From the NCBI GenBank assembly GCA_032622095.1, contig CP136061.1, positions 233,738,944-233,802,943 on the forward strand: a DNA stretch of 64,000 nucleotides. The letters run 5' to 3'. The DNA comes from Siphonodentalium dalli (Eukaryota > Mollusca > Scaphopoda > Gadilida > Siphonodentaliidae). The stretch's first letter is position 1. The number at the start of each line of letters is the position of its first letter. The position numbers were made by a program, and so were the translations under genes. This document shows, in pieces, positions 42,901-54,900 of the stretch. The notes beneath the pieces were generated by a model. That model saw nothing but the letters and a program-made list of their open reading frames with translations. It searched no databases and was not told where the DNA came from.

Positions 42901-45900
42901 CGATTGTTTCGATACCAGAACACATTTTGGGAATTTCCAAGCCCTATAATGCTCTTCATGGACTTCGTTACCTGGGGTTTTTGTTACCAGTTTCCAGACT
43001 TAAAGTAACTACCAATCATGGGCATTGTCGGACGGAATATGGCCTCTGTCCAGTGTATTAATTCACTGAAGTAACATACTGTCATTTTGATGGTCAGTCC
43101 GAAAATACTTCTTTTGCGCCTTTATCAGTTGGTCGAGTTAGACACCGTTACTGCCAGTAGGTCGCAAACCTTACAATCTTGATGCGGTGGCTATTTAATT
43201 CTGGGTTTTCTTCACCATACACGACTTGGTGGTATGTTTCTAATCGTATTTACAGTTGCCACTTCCTCGTTTTGCATCCATATTGACCATTCAGGTAACA
43301 ATAGATTTCCTTCCTCTGGTGTCGAAACGTTGGGATATCTTGGTTCGTTCAGTCACATACCATGGAGCGGGGTGGCCTATGCTTTCTGCATATGACCAGC
43401 TTACTCCAGGGAGGAGGTGGCACATGCATGTACCTGCATATGACCTTGGGGAGATTTCACAATTACAGGTTTGTCTGACTTCAGAACCAAAAGGGGGGGG
43501 GGGGGGTGCAGAGATTCAGCCAATGGGCTCATTCTTCCACTTTCTCCACTCTACCTTGTACCATCAATCAAATTTGCAAATCGGTACCTTTTGGATCCAT
43601 TTGTTGCTACTCAGCAGGTTCAAATTAATTACTCTTAACTACAATACAATAGTTTCTCATTCCTCGCAGCCTCCTCCTATGAGTTGATTCTACCATGTAG
43701 TTCAGTGTGTAACGTATCTTTGAAGGGAATATAACATTTTCAATAGAAAATACATATTCCCTATAAGATACTTACACACTGAACTCCAAGGTCCCTCCCA
43801 AAATTGGGATTTTCCCTCCCCGCTGCTCGGTCACACCCCTCGAGTCTTGTAAGAGGATAAAAAAAGAGATCTTGACTGGGTCCACACTTGCTTATATACA
43901 TAACAAGTGAACAAATGACCTTTGACCTGCTACGTCATATAAATAAATAATGATTCAAAAAGGTACTTAAGCTATTTCGTACCAAAATTGTAAATTTTAA
44001 ACGGATCTCATAGAATCCTTTCTTGTGAATAAAGATGAATATACCATGTAGTTCAGTGTGTAACGTATCTTTGAAGGGAATATCCATACACCAAGTAATA
44101 AAAAATAAAATGCCTAAACAGATACTCACCTCTTCTATGTAAATCCTCCAATGCTGCCTCTAATGTATGAAGTCGATCCTTCTCCAACTCCAATAAATTC
44201 TTCAATTCCTCATTGTCAAATGTGAGCTTCTTAACCTCACCCTGTAGACAGAAATATAAGTACAAGCAGAGGCTTAATACAGCGACCCTTCCACCAAACT
44301 TCGGACGAGCATTTCCAAAAGTAGATGGACTAATTGTACTTCAACAATGTTGACAAGTGTGGTCAATTTGCTTGTTTTAATAAGGACAAAAATTGTAAAT
44401 ACATGTACTAGTATGTTATTGGGAGCCACCAGACCAAAAGGCCCTTCTTCAAGCTAAATTATTTTTTTTCCAGGAGGGGTCTCCAAACACCAACTAACGA
44501 CAGGCACCCCCAGTCAAATCCTCCATCAAAGACCTGCAATCTTTTCGTCCAATGTTCATTATACAATTGGTTTGGACACCCTATTTCCAATTCCTGGCTA
44601 ACTCCTTGAGTACATGTAACATCATTTTCTTTTATATGTGTGCAAAGAATCCATTATTTGCACATGTACATCATGCGGATACTGTCAATTATTATTGGTA
44701 TATCTGGGTAATACATAATTTTATTTTGTTTTATCCCATATCCTTTATTCCATGTTACTACATCCATTTTACGACATACATAAACTGAAAAAGGCCAGAT
44801 TGTGAATGTATAGCACATATTTGTAAAACAATACAGGGTTGAATATTAATTGGATGTTAAGTTTATGTTCTGTTCAAATCACTAAATCAATTAATAATAG
44901 ATCCTGACAAATTATAATGATTTCACAGTACCTCGAGTCCTGCTAGAGACTCTGTTTTTGTGACGAGATTATTGCCTTTTTCCAACAAGTCTCGATACTT
45001 CTCGGTGATTTCATGATACTTCTTGTTAACATCGTCGAGATCGGTTGATGGGATGCTCTCGCCAAGCTTCTTCTGTATAGCCGCTATTTTGAATGTCGAC
45101 ATGTCCTACAATAGAGAGGAATAAGGAATACAGAAAATCATAGACAACAAAAACAAGAGTTGGACTGTCGCCAGGTGTATACACCCATGTGGCACACCGC
45201 ATCGGCTTGGCATACCCTACAAGGATTTCGGCCAGGGGGAAATAAATGAGTCCATATTTGGGGAAACACATAATGCAACGGGGCATCCATGGTTTGTCCT
45301 GTCAGGAGTAAATTTTGGTATTTGTCACTGAAAAGTAGTCATTACATTGCACCTGAGATACTCATAGAGCAATCCAAAGCTACATATATTACGCAAGTTT
45401 ATCATTTCCGTGGTGTATTAATTCTGTTCATGGTACCCAGATAATTAATCAAGAAATTACGCACCTGATCGCATCTGATTGAGGTCTAAATAAAGCAACA
45501 ATTAAGCTATGAGTTACAGTGTTTACAAATTTATAAGATTCCAACAGGTATAATTAAACACTAAAAATGGTCTATGCATCAACCAATAATACATAGCAAG
45601 GAGAATTGTATTAAGTATTTCCAAGAATTTCAACAGGTTGATTCCATGAAAATGAAACTGAAAGGATATATTCTGTCAATCGTAAAACTATTAAGTGTGC
45701 TGTGACGTCAAACTGCAGGGATTATCTGCAGAAGATATCTAGATAGAGCAGCATAATATGAATGGAAGCGAAATCATTCAAACTCGGAACACGCATCTTG
45801 TTCAATAGTCTGCATCAGTCCAACTATAGTTGGGACCACTGCTATGGAACAGAGTTTTCCATGTGATATGAAATATAATTGAGTTTTGGCGGGAAATGTG

Positions 45901-48900
45901 AACAAGTGCTTAAAATAAGCCAATGGCTTGGCTGATCCCAGTTTTCTTTCATATAATGCATTTGATGTAACTATATGGTTAAATGTCCATATAGGGAAAA
46001 AGAAATATTGTTTAAACCAATTCGTGTACAACACAAATGGTAAACTTAGAAACAATACCAAATTGATGTCTTCAACTTTCTCATTGATGTATCTCTGTAT
46101 TTTATTTTTTGTATGAAAAGAGAAAGATGGTTGCCAAACTAAAGAGAAAACTGAATTCATCTACTATTCCTGTGAATTTATGTTATTGTTTAGTTTATTT
46201 GATGCAACTGTCACCAGTGTTGAAATAATTTCTTATGTTTATATAAAAAAAACATGTAGGCCTCTGTTACGTACATCTCAATTGTATAACAGTTTACCTT
46301 GTGTCTTTGTAAGTAGCCGAGTCGCTCTGACACCGCCATTTCTATAGCAGCATTCTCATTCCGGAGTTTATGGACCTCCTGCACAACAAGTATAAGGAAA
46401 TTAAATATAAATACCTGTGTTCTCAAGCCATTATATATGGAAAATTGGATAAGGTAGAGATGCTTTTAACTTAATTTATTTTTATTAATTTATTGAATAA
46501 AATTCTACAATTTTCCAAGAAATATATAGAATATATTCTCCAATGCCTTTTATCCATAACATCATAACAGAAACCTATCTAAATTTCTAATTGTTGAGTT
46601 TTAAACTCTTTGAACCTTCTGTATAATTTTGCAAATAAAAATATTTTATATCGGCTAATTTCAGTGACACAGTGTTTTTATTTACTTGTTGTAAGGCCAC
46701 AAAAAGTCAATGTTTTGTTTCTCAGACCCGTGCGCATGCCCCTCAAACACCCCGCATGGATTTTTTAAATTTGAACTCAATAGTGCAAATTGTAATTCAC
46801 CGTAGTTTCAATCGGTATTATGAAAATGAGAAACTGTCAAATCGAAAATATAACCAAAAAAAATCGAAGAGGAGTTAAAATACAAAGGTTTGTATTTATG
46901 GGAATTGAACATCACACCATAGATTACGGTAATACCAGGTATGTTGTCTCCACAGGCAGTCCAAACCCCAAGTTTAAATTTGTTTGTTTGTTTATTAAAT
47001 TTCGATAAAAGATACTAAAAATTATGGAGATTTCCAAAGTGTAACCTTTGTGATCTCCAAAGCAAATGGGGTATGTTGCCCCAATATCTGGCCACAAGGA
47101 TTTAACTTTTTCTATCTCAAACCAAAGGCTGTAATGGAAAATTGTGTTCCCTGAATAAACAACACGACACCCAAAATTCAGACTTAACACTTTCGTGACA
47201 GGAGCTGTGCTGGTGCAGCATTAAAGATCCTGTGCCAGTGCATTCTCTTATATATGTGAGTCTCCCAAAAGGAGCCTCGCATATATAAGAGCATGCACAG
47301 GCTTACAAGGCCAAGGTAAATATTGTTAGGCCATATGGGAGACCCGCATATATAATAGAATGCATTGGCACAGGGTTTTCGCAAAATTTCAGGAAGCTAC
47401 AGTCATTGAAGGGTTAATGCAATGCATTGATGAATAATAACTTTATTCGCTGACTAATAAAGGGTATCCAAATTCAGTTTGACTGAGATACTATGCACGA
47501 TACCTTTCTCAGACTGGCTTCTATTTCCTCCATTGTTGTATACCGTCGAGTCAATGCCTTCTCGTTCACTCGTAACACAGTGATTCGTCTTGTCATCTCA
47601 GATAGCCGCCGCCTAACTTCAACATCATCCTTAGATAGAGTCTCAGTTAACCTCTACAAATGCACAAATACTTCATCAATTATTGAGTAAGCTGAGATTA
47701 TTAGTTCAGTCAACATCTTCACCCCAGTGGTCAGGGTTAATTTGAAGTTGTGAAGTTGAAAATATGCACTAGTTGTGGTGTAAACAAACATGTGGCCATA
47801 CCTTGGTGATGAATGGGCAAGGAAAGAAATAAATTGAGAATGAACTCCAAGAATAAATCTATCAATAAGATATTCTGTAACTAGAAATTAACCCTTTACC
47901 CAACAAACCGGCCAAAACCGGCCAAATAAAGCTTCAACAGCCTAAAATATCTTCGGTCTGTCTCAATAGAACCATACAAATATGGATATCATTGGAACCG
48001 GCTCATTGACCACATTGTGATAGTTACAGTTATGCCCTGTGCCAATGCATTCTCTTATATATGCGAGTCGACCATAGGTCGCCTCGCATATATAAGAGAA
48101 TGCATTGGCCTAAAAAAATCTTTTTTTACCATTTTTTTTACCATTCTTTAACAATTTTATAATTTTTAATGTGTTAAGCCAATGCATTCTCTTATATATG
48201 CGAGGCGACCTATGGTCGACTCGCATATATAAGAGAATGCATTGGCACAGGGCCCTTCTGTTGGGCAAAGGGTTAATACCCAATCAGAGGGATAGAGTCT
48301 TTACCCTGAATTTATTCTTGATTTCTTGCTCTAACAACATTGTTACCAGATAAAATCTGATGGGGAGCACAATCACTTGACAATGAAATTTTATATTAAG
48401 GCATATAGGCAAAATGTTCCATGTTTTCAGCTTCATTTGGTAGAACAGGGGGACATGCAAGGGTTCCAGGCTTCCAGCACCCTTGTGCTCGATTGCGGCC
48501 AATAGAAATGGATAATAATTAGCCCTTTCTATACTAAATGGATTCTCCCAGCAGTTATAAAATTATACACTATAATTGTCTATTATTCATTTGGAGGGGT
48601 GTTAAGGAAAAAATGAGCAGATGACAGTGTGACGAAAAGATAATACAAGTGCCCAAGAATTTATATTCATGGTTAGAAATGTTTAAATAATAAGTTCAAC
48701 AAACGACCAATGTGAACATTTCCTAAGGTAACTACTTATCAATGACTATTTAGTATAGAAATGGTTAAATTGGAAAACAAACTGTTCTGAAAATTGCTCT
48801 TCAGTGCTTCTACGACCACTGCAAGCCTTGAAATAGTGTGTCTGTCATTTGCAGAATGAGGTTCCCAGAGGGTGAATTTAGTGATGCTACCCCGCATAGT

Positions 48901-51900
48901 GGGCTAGCATCACCAAATTCACCCTCTGGGAACCTCATTCTGCTGAGGTGTAAGCAGAATGAGGTCCCCAGAGGGTGAATTTGGTGATGCTAGCCCACTA
49001 TGCGGGGTAGCATCACTAAATTCGCCATCTGGGGACCTCATTCTGCAAATGACAGACACTATTTCAAGGCTTGGATAGCATGATAAATAAGGATTAACTG
49101 TCATGTGGACTGTTTTTATGGAGATGTAACCGTGAGGTAAGTGGTCATAACTTGTGTAAAACCCGAAGGGTCTTACATACAAGTTATGACCACTTACCTC
49201 ACGGTTACATCTCCATAAAAACAGTCCACATGACAGTTAATCCTTATATTTATATACATTTAGCGAAAAAGCCACTTTTGTAAATGTATTTAAATCGAAA
49301 AGTGTATCGTGACAAAACCAGCCCAAAATATGCGCACGTATCGATGTTGTTATTATGAGCTTGCAGTTATTAGCTGTTGAGCATTCACCGAGAAATAATT
49401 GCAACTAGCCACGTGGGCGCCGACCAATCAGAATGCTGGATTTAGTGATGACAACACTTAGTATGTAAATATACTCACATCAAACTCTTGAACCCTGACT
49501 TTATTCTCCTCTCTCAGACCCTCACTGTTCCTCAAACTCTCCTTAAGTTTGTCGGTCTCTTCTTGCCACACCTGAAACAAAAGAACATCGTAATCACTAT
49601 CAACATGTATGCTAACAACAACAACTTACATGGATTCCGTTATTGTCATAAAAAATCTATGAAAACCATTGTACGGACATTGTTTAGAATAAGAATACAG
49701 TTGTTTCCCCAACTGGTTACAAGGTAGTCTTTTTCTCGTCACCCATGAAAAATATTATAGCCGTTCTATTAATGAAGTAATCAGTTTCAATTCAGGGTCT
49801 TTAAAGCTTCCAATTTTCTAGCTCTTGACATTGTCTTTAACTCATTTATGACGGGAGCTGTGCTAGTTCAGCATTAAAGATCCTGTGTCAGAGCATTCTC
49901 TAATATGTGCGAGGTTCCCTGTGGGAGACTTGTATATATAAGATAATGCACTGGCTTACAAGGTCAAGGCAAATATTGTTAGGCCAATGCATTAATCTTA
50001 TATATGCGAGGCTCCCTATGGGAGACTCGCATATATAGGATAATGCATTGGCACAGGGTTATCGCAACATTTCAGGATGCTCCAGTCTTGGGAGGTTTAA
50101 ACTTACTTATAGTGATAGAGATTATCAGCTCGGAATAAAAAGAATAATATTTTTTCCTTATAGAACTTAACAATAAAGAGCAGTCATTGTTAAATTTAAG
50201 CTGATATGGTAATAGCAATGAGTGTTTGTACAGAAAGATGAAATCTGATAAAAACTTTCAGTCACTTCAGTACATCATGATGGTTCATTTTAAGTCATCA
50301 GCATACAATGGACAACTTTGTCCAAATCTCAAGATGCTAGTAGGGTAAGCATTAGCAAAATATTTTAACACAAACTACCTTTTTATCAACAAGATACTCC
50401 TGATAAAGTAGACCCTGCTGATGACGGGTGACAGCATACTTTCTCTTAAAAGTCTCCAAAGACACCTCCATCTTTTTCATTATCTCCTCCCTGTGGCTCA
50501 GTTCCTGAAATAAGTGACTCTTTCAATAAGTTTGAGTATTAAAAGTTATTGTCTCCAGCCGTCTGCCATTCTGTGATGCAAAGCAAGGTGGGACAATACA
50601 ATTAATAGTTGTAACGTCTTATAAATGTCATCCTACATACCATCTTAAATATTTAAGAGAACAACCATTGAATTGGTTTGGTTTTATTAATGTTTCAGCC
50701 ATATCACGACATTGTGAAAACTTCAAGTGAAATACTTAATTTATTCAACTTTTGAACATAAATTTTCACAAAATATTTGTGTTAGACGAAAAACAGCACA
50801 GTTTCAAAATGACTATTAGTTATGTGACAATGACTTCAGATTTAGTGACCTGAAATAATCCCATTACCAAGTTAGTAATTTTGACTGCAGATTGTTAAAA
50901 TTAAATTGGATACATGGTAAAATAAATACATCATGCATACATGTAGTGTGGTGACAAGATGTTCATTGAGGCTGGCTATGACCTCTGAACTGTTGGCTGA
51001 CATTCCCTCTGGTAGCGACATGGCTTTTATCAGCTGACCTGGGGTACCATTATCCTGCAGAACTTTCATCTCCTGCTCCTGGAGGTCAATCTGAAAATGT
51101 TTATGTCAGAGCAATGTTCAGTACGGTACATGTATACAAATAAAAACCAATTCATCGATGACAGCATAGATACAATAAATAGAATAAAACATTAAGACTA
51201 TAACTTTAGCAGCACTTGTTAATTAATGCTTATGAAATTTCTTAGTGTTATAGACACAGTTAACCATTTAAAGGTAATCAATCCAATCAGACGGTCCCCA
51301 TACCATCAAGATACAACAACAACATTTATTCAAAATATGATTTAGTTATCAGAATCCATTTATTGCAACAAAATAATGCTAACCACTGTCAACTATGGTA
51401 TAAAATTTCATCAAACTTGTTATTTAACAACATTTTGTTCAACAAAATATGGCTGAATTATCACTAAAGTATCACAAAATTTGACCGTATTATCACTTGA
51501 TTTTAGAGTTATCCATCTTCATTCGCAATTTTGTCCGAGACCCTCCGTTTGACCACATGTTTCATGGCCACATATTATTACGCATTTCGAGAAATAATAA
51601 ATTTCAAAAATCGATATCTGATCGCTCTGAGCTGATGGGTAGGTTCCTCAACTCGAATCAAATATTTTTTACCCACGAAGCCAAAGAAATAATAATTTAG
51701 GAGCGTCTGATCGGATTGAGTACCTTTAATGTTTTGCCAAATAAATAACAAATTCCCTAATCTCAGGCACCCTCCTCATCACTGCTAATTATTTTTTTAA
51801 AAGTCTCATCAAACATTTTGTTCCATAATTCCTGTTAGAAATATACCATTTCCTGTTAGAAATATTGGATTTGAAAAACGAAAATGAATTTGTATTTGTT

Positions 51901-54900
51901 TCTGGAATATGTTTTCCTGAGAAAAAAATTTAAACAAATAGCCTCCCTTCCTCATCTCAGGTTTGAAATCTAATTTCTCAGGATGCAGATATTTTATTTT
52001 AATGGCCTTACTGAAAACACAATATGTTTCTAATTGGTTTATTCTGCAATAAGGTGCCAATGAATTGTAGCTGCAGTGCGAATAGTCAAGGTTCAAGCTT
52101 TTTAGGATTTAGAATTAATTGCACAAAGTAACATGTTTGCGATTAATATACCATTTTGAAAGGCGTAATCTGTTAGTAGACTGAAATGGCCATTTGTTTT
52201 ATATATTTCATAGGTTTAGACACATTAATTTTCCAATACAAAATTACCTCTTTTTTTTATTTATAAGCCTCATTTATGTGGTAGTGTTGGTTTAAATATT
52301 ACAGCAAATGTAGGTCTGGAACCCTAACTATATTATTAAAATGGAGGTTTTTTTGGTAAATTTTCATAGGATTTTTTCACAATTCTACACCAGGATGTCT
52401 AACCTTTTCCAAAGCTTTTTTGAGTTGCAGCTCCAGTTTTGTTGCTTCATGTCTAGTCTCTCTGAACTGTGTGCGGAGTTCATCATTCCTTCCCTGTAAG
52501 TTGTCGACCTGAGCCTTCAGATACAATGATGTGTCATAGTTTCCTATAATATTTCTGGCTTCAATGGCCTATGAAGAAAATAACACACACATGTAAGTAC
52601 ACTTTAATATCAATGAAATACTCTTCTGCAGAAGATAATCGTAAGTGAGATATCGATCTGATTTCATCATAAGGGTTGGAAATACCATTGGAAAAAGTCC
52701 AGTCAGTCCAAACTGAAGTAAATTAATAATTGGCCTCAAAGGGTGTACCATCTCATTGAAAGTTATGTTAGTGAAGGCTAATACAGCTAAAACCATTGAA
52801 TATGTATGTACAAAAATTACAAGAGATTAGTCCTTCTTGAAAATTTCTTTATCTTTTCACTAGATATTATCTATATTGGTCATATATTTTTTTGCGATGA
52901 TTTGTTGGCTACTTAAAAACAGAATACAACAACATCCTAATTGTTGAAGTATGCAGGATTAAGATAATTTTGGATTACTGCACATTCTAATAGTATTTCA
53001 AGTGTCAAAATCATTACTTTGGTAAACAATTTTAAATCAAATAAAAATAATTTTTATGCATAATTTATATATTTACTCACAGCAAGCATTTTATCGATTG
53101 CTGGGAATTTGTGCTGGATTTCTTCCTCTCCACCTGAATGAATGAAAACATTACACATTTTATTATTTTAAAATGACATTTAAATTAAACAAGGCAAATT
53201 CAAACTATATAACATCATGATTTTATTTGGAATTTTGATAAAACAAGGAAATTAAATATACACGTTTATCTGTATGATAATTTACAATTGCTCTAGAAAA
53301 ATAGTCAGTTTTTTTTTTTTTTATCAATTTTCACTTACAAAATTCATCTTCATTCAGTTTCTTGTGCAAAACATTGCAAACTCAGGACAAAATTATTTTG
53401 TATGTAATTTGTTTTTTAAAACAAACAGTAGCACATATGCTATTTGAGAGCCTCCAATATTTCTTTGAGAGCTTCCTTCATATTCCTATTACTTCAAAAT
53501 CACCTTGTATTCAAATTACAAAATAAACTATTCACTATACCTCCATATTTCTGAGAGAACCTGACAGCTCTTTGAGGGCTTTCTGCATGTTCCTCTTACT
53601 TCAACATGCATCCACAAGCCCATATCCAAATTACTCAAACAAGTACAAAACATTTACATTATACCTTCCACTTTCCTGAGGGCTACTAACAGTTCTTTGA
53701 TGGCTTTCCAGATGTTCCTGTACTTCAAACACTTCACCGAGTCATAAGCTCAAATTCACCATTAGGCCAAAGTTAAAAATAAATGTCGTTGGGGTTTCCC
53801 TCCCAAACCTGTTTTAAACCACCTGACTCTAAACATTTATTCTTTTGTTTCCAAGAAAATCTTTAGAAATATTTTTTTCTAAAACAAAATTTGAACACTT
53901 TTCAATGTTCAAAATGGGTTTATTTCTGTCAAAAAGCATTGCATTTATCACAGTTTATATTATATAATGACAATCAATATTAAGCATAGCTCGATCTTCC
54001 AGATAAAATATGAGACATGAGAAGTATAAAAAATGTGTGAAAATAAAAAAATTAAATTAAGACCTATTGGTACCCACCAACCCCATTTTTCTGACATGTA
54101 ACCCTCAAACAGACGTTAATTTTCTTTGGTTTTTCTTTGGTTGAAGGGATAACACACAAAAGATTTTCACGATACCTTCCATCTTTCTGAGAGCGCCTGA
54201 CACCTCCGTTAGTGCTTTCTCTATGTTTCTACTATCCTCCTCCATGTGTTTTATTTTTGCTTTCAGTGACACATTCTCATTCTGAATGACGTCCAGGTTT
54301 CTCTGGTTGCTTCTGAAGTCCTTATCCATTGCCTGATACTGCAACATTGAAAACAGCTATCAAGACACAGAAATGAAAACAAAAACCTCATTTTCTGGTA
54401 CAGCATATTTGAAACTGATAAACTGTATATGATCTCTGTATGATGTGAGATTACTACACTCCCAATTATTTCCTCCAATATTTGAGTTCCAGTTAGAATG
54501 AACAAAACTTTACAAGCTAGATTTTCCCAATGGTGATGAGGACATATCCAGGATTTATTTGGGTGCACCTGTTTCTGTGTTGAGCATGTCCCGAAATAAA
54601 TAATGAGGATTCATATTTCTCGGTATCACATCAAATTGCCTCCTAAAACCCCAAAATGAACGCAAGGCTTATGAATTCATGATTATTATTCATCAATAGC
54701 AAGATATTTGGGAATTTTAAAGATGGATTATCTCTTTAAATAACACATTTGTAATAGTTGCGTGGGTATAAAATAATAGATATGAATTGAAGACCCCAGT
54801 CTGGAAACGCTTCTATCAATTAATATTGATTTTATTTCGATTATTTTATTATGAAATGAGATGATTAAATGGGACACTTTATTGTTCTATTTTTAGAACA

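Larger units (their letters stand above)
37906..44084 (+). mobile_element. Large inverted-terminal-repeat element, DIRS-like, with direct internal end junction
   Basis: Inverted terminal repeats of about 235 bp at 37934-38168 and 43850-44084; the left side also has an outer extension from 37906. At 43690-43790 the outer right end (ending GGGAATAT) is joined to the outer left start (AACATTTTCAATAG...). Here the junction is in the same orientation as the termini, unlike the complementary arrangement at 1482-1581. It may be a DIRS-type element whose interior was inverted, or a tandem of one long and one short copy sharing an end. The interior is GC-richer than the surroundings with many broken frames. 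No reverse transcriptase or recombinase domain was recognised. A hAT-like element and a 96-bp satellite are nested inside. Confidence 0.62.

Noticed and set aside
43256-43687. 143-codon plus-strand frame
   Set aside because: No family recognised; it contains a poly-G derived glycine run and lies next to the internal junction of a transposon. It could be a recombinase remnant, but I see no catalytic motif.
45774-46160. 128-codon minus-strand frame
   Set aside because: Low-complexity composition, no conserved motif, and it lies in an intron whose flanking CEP290 exons join without it.
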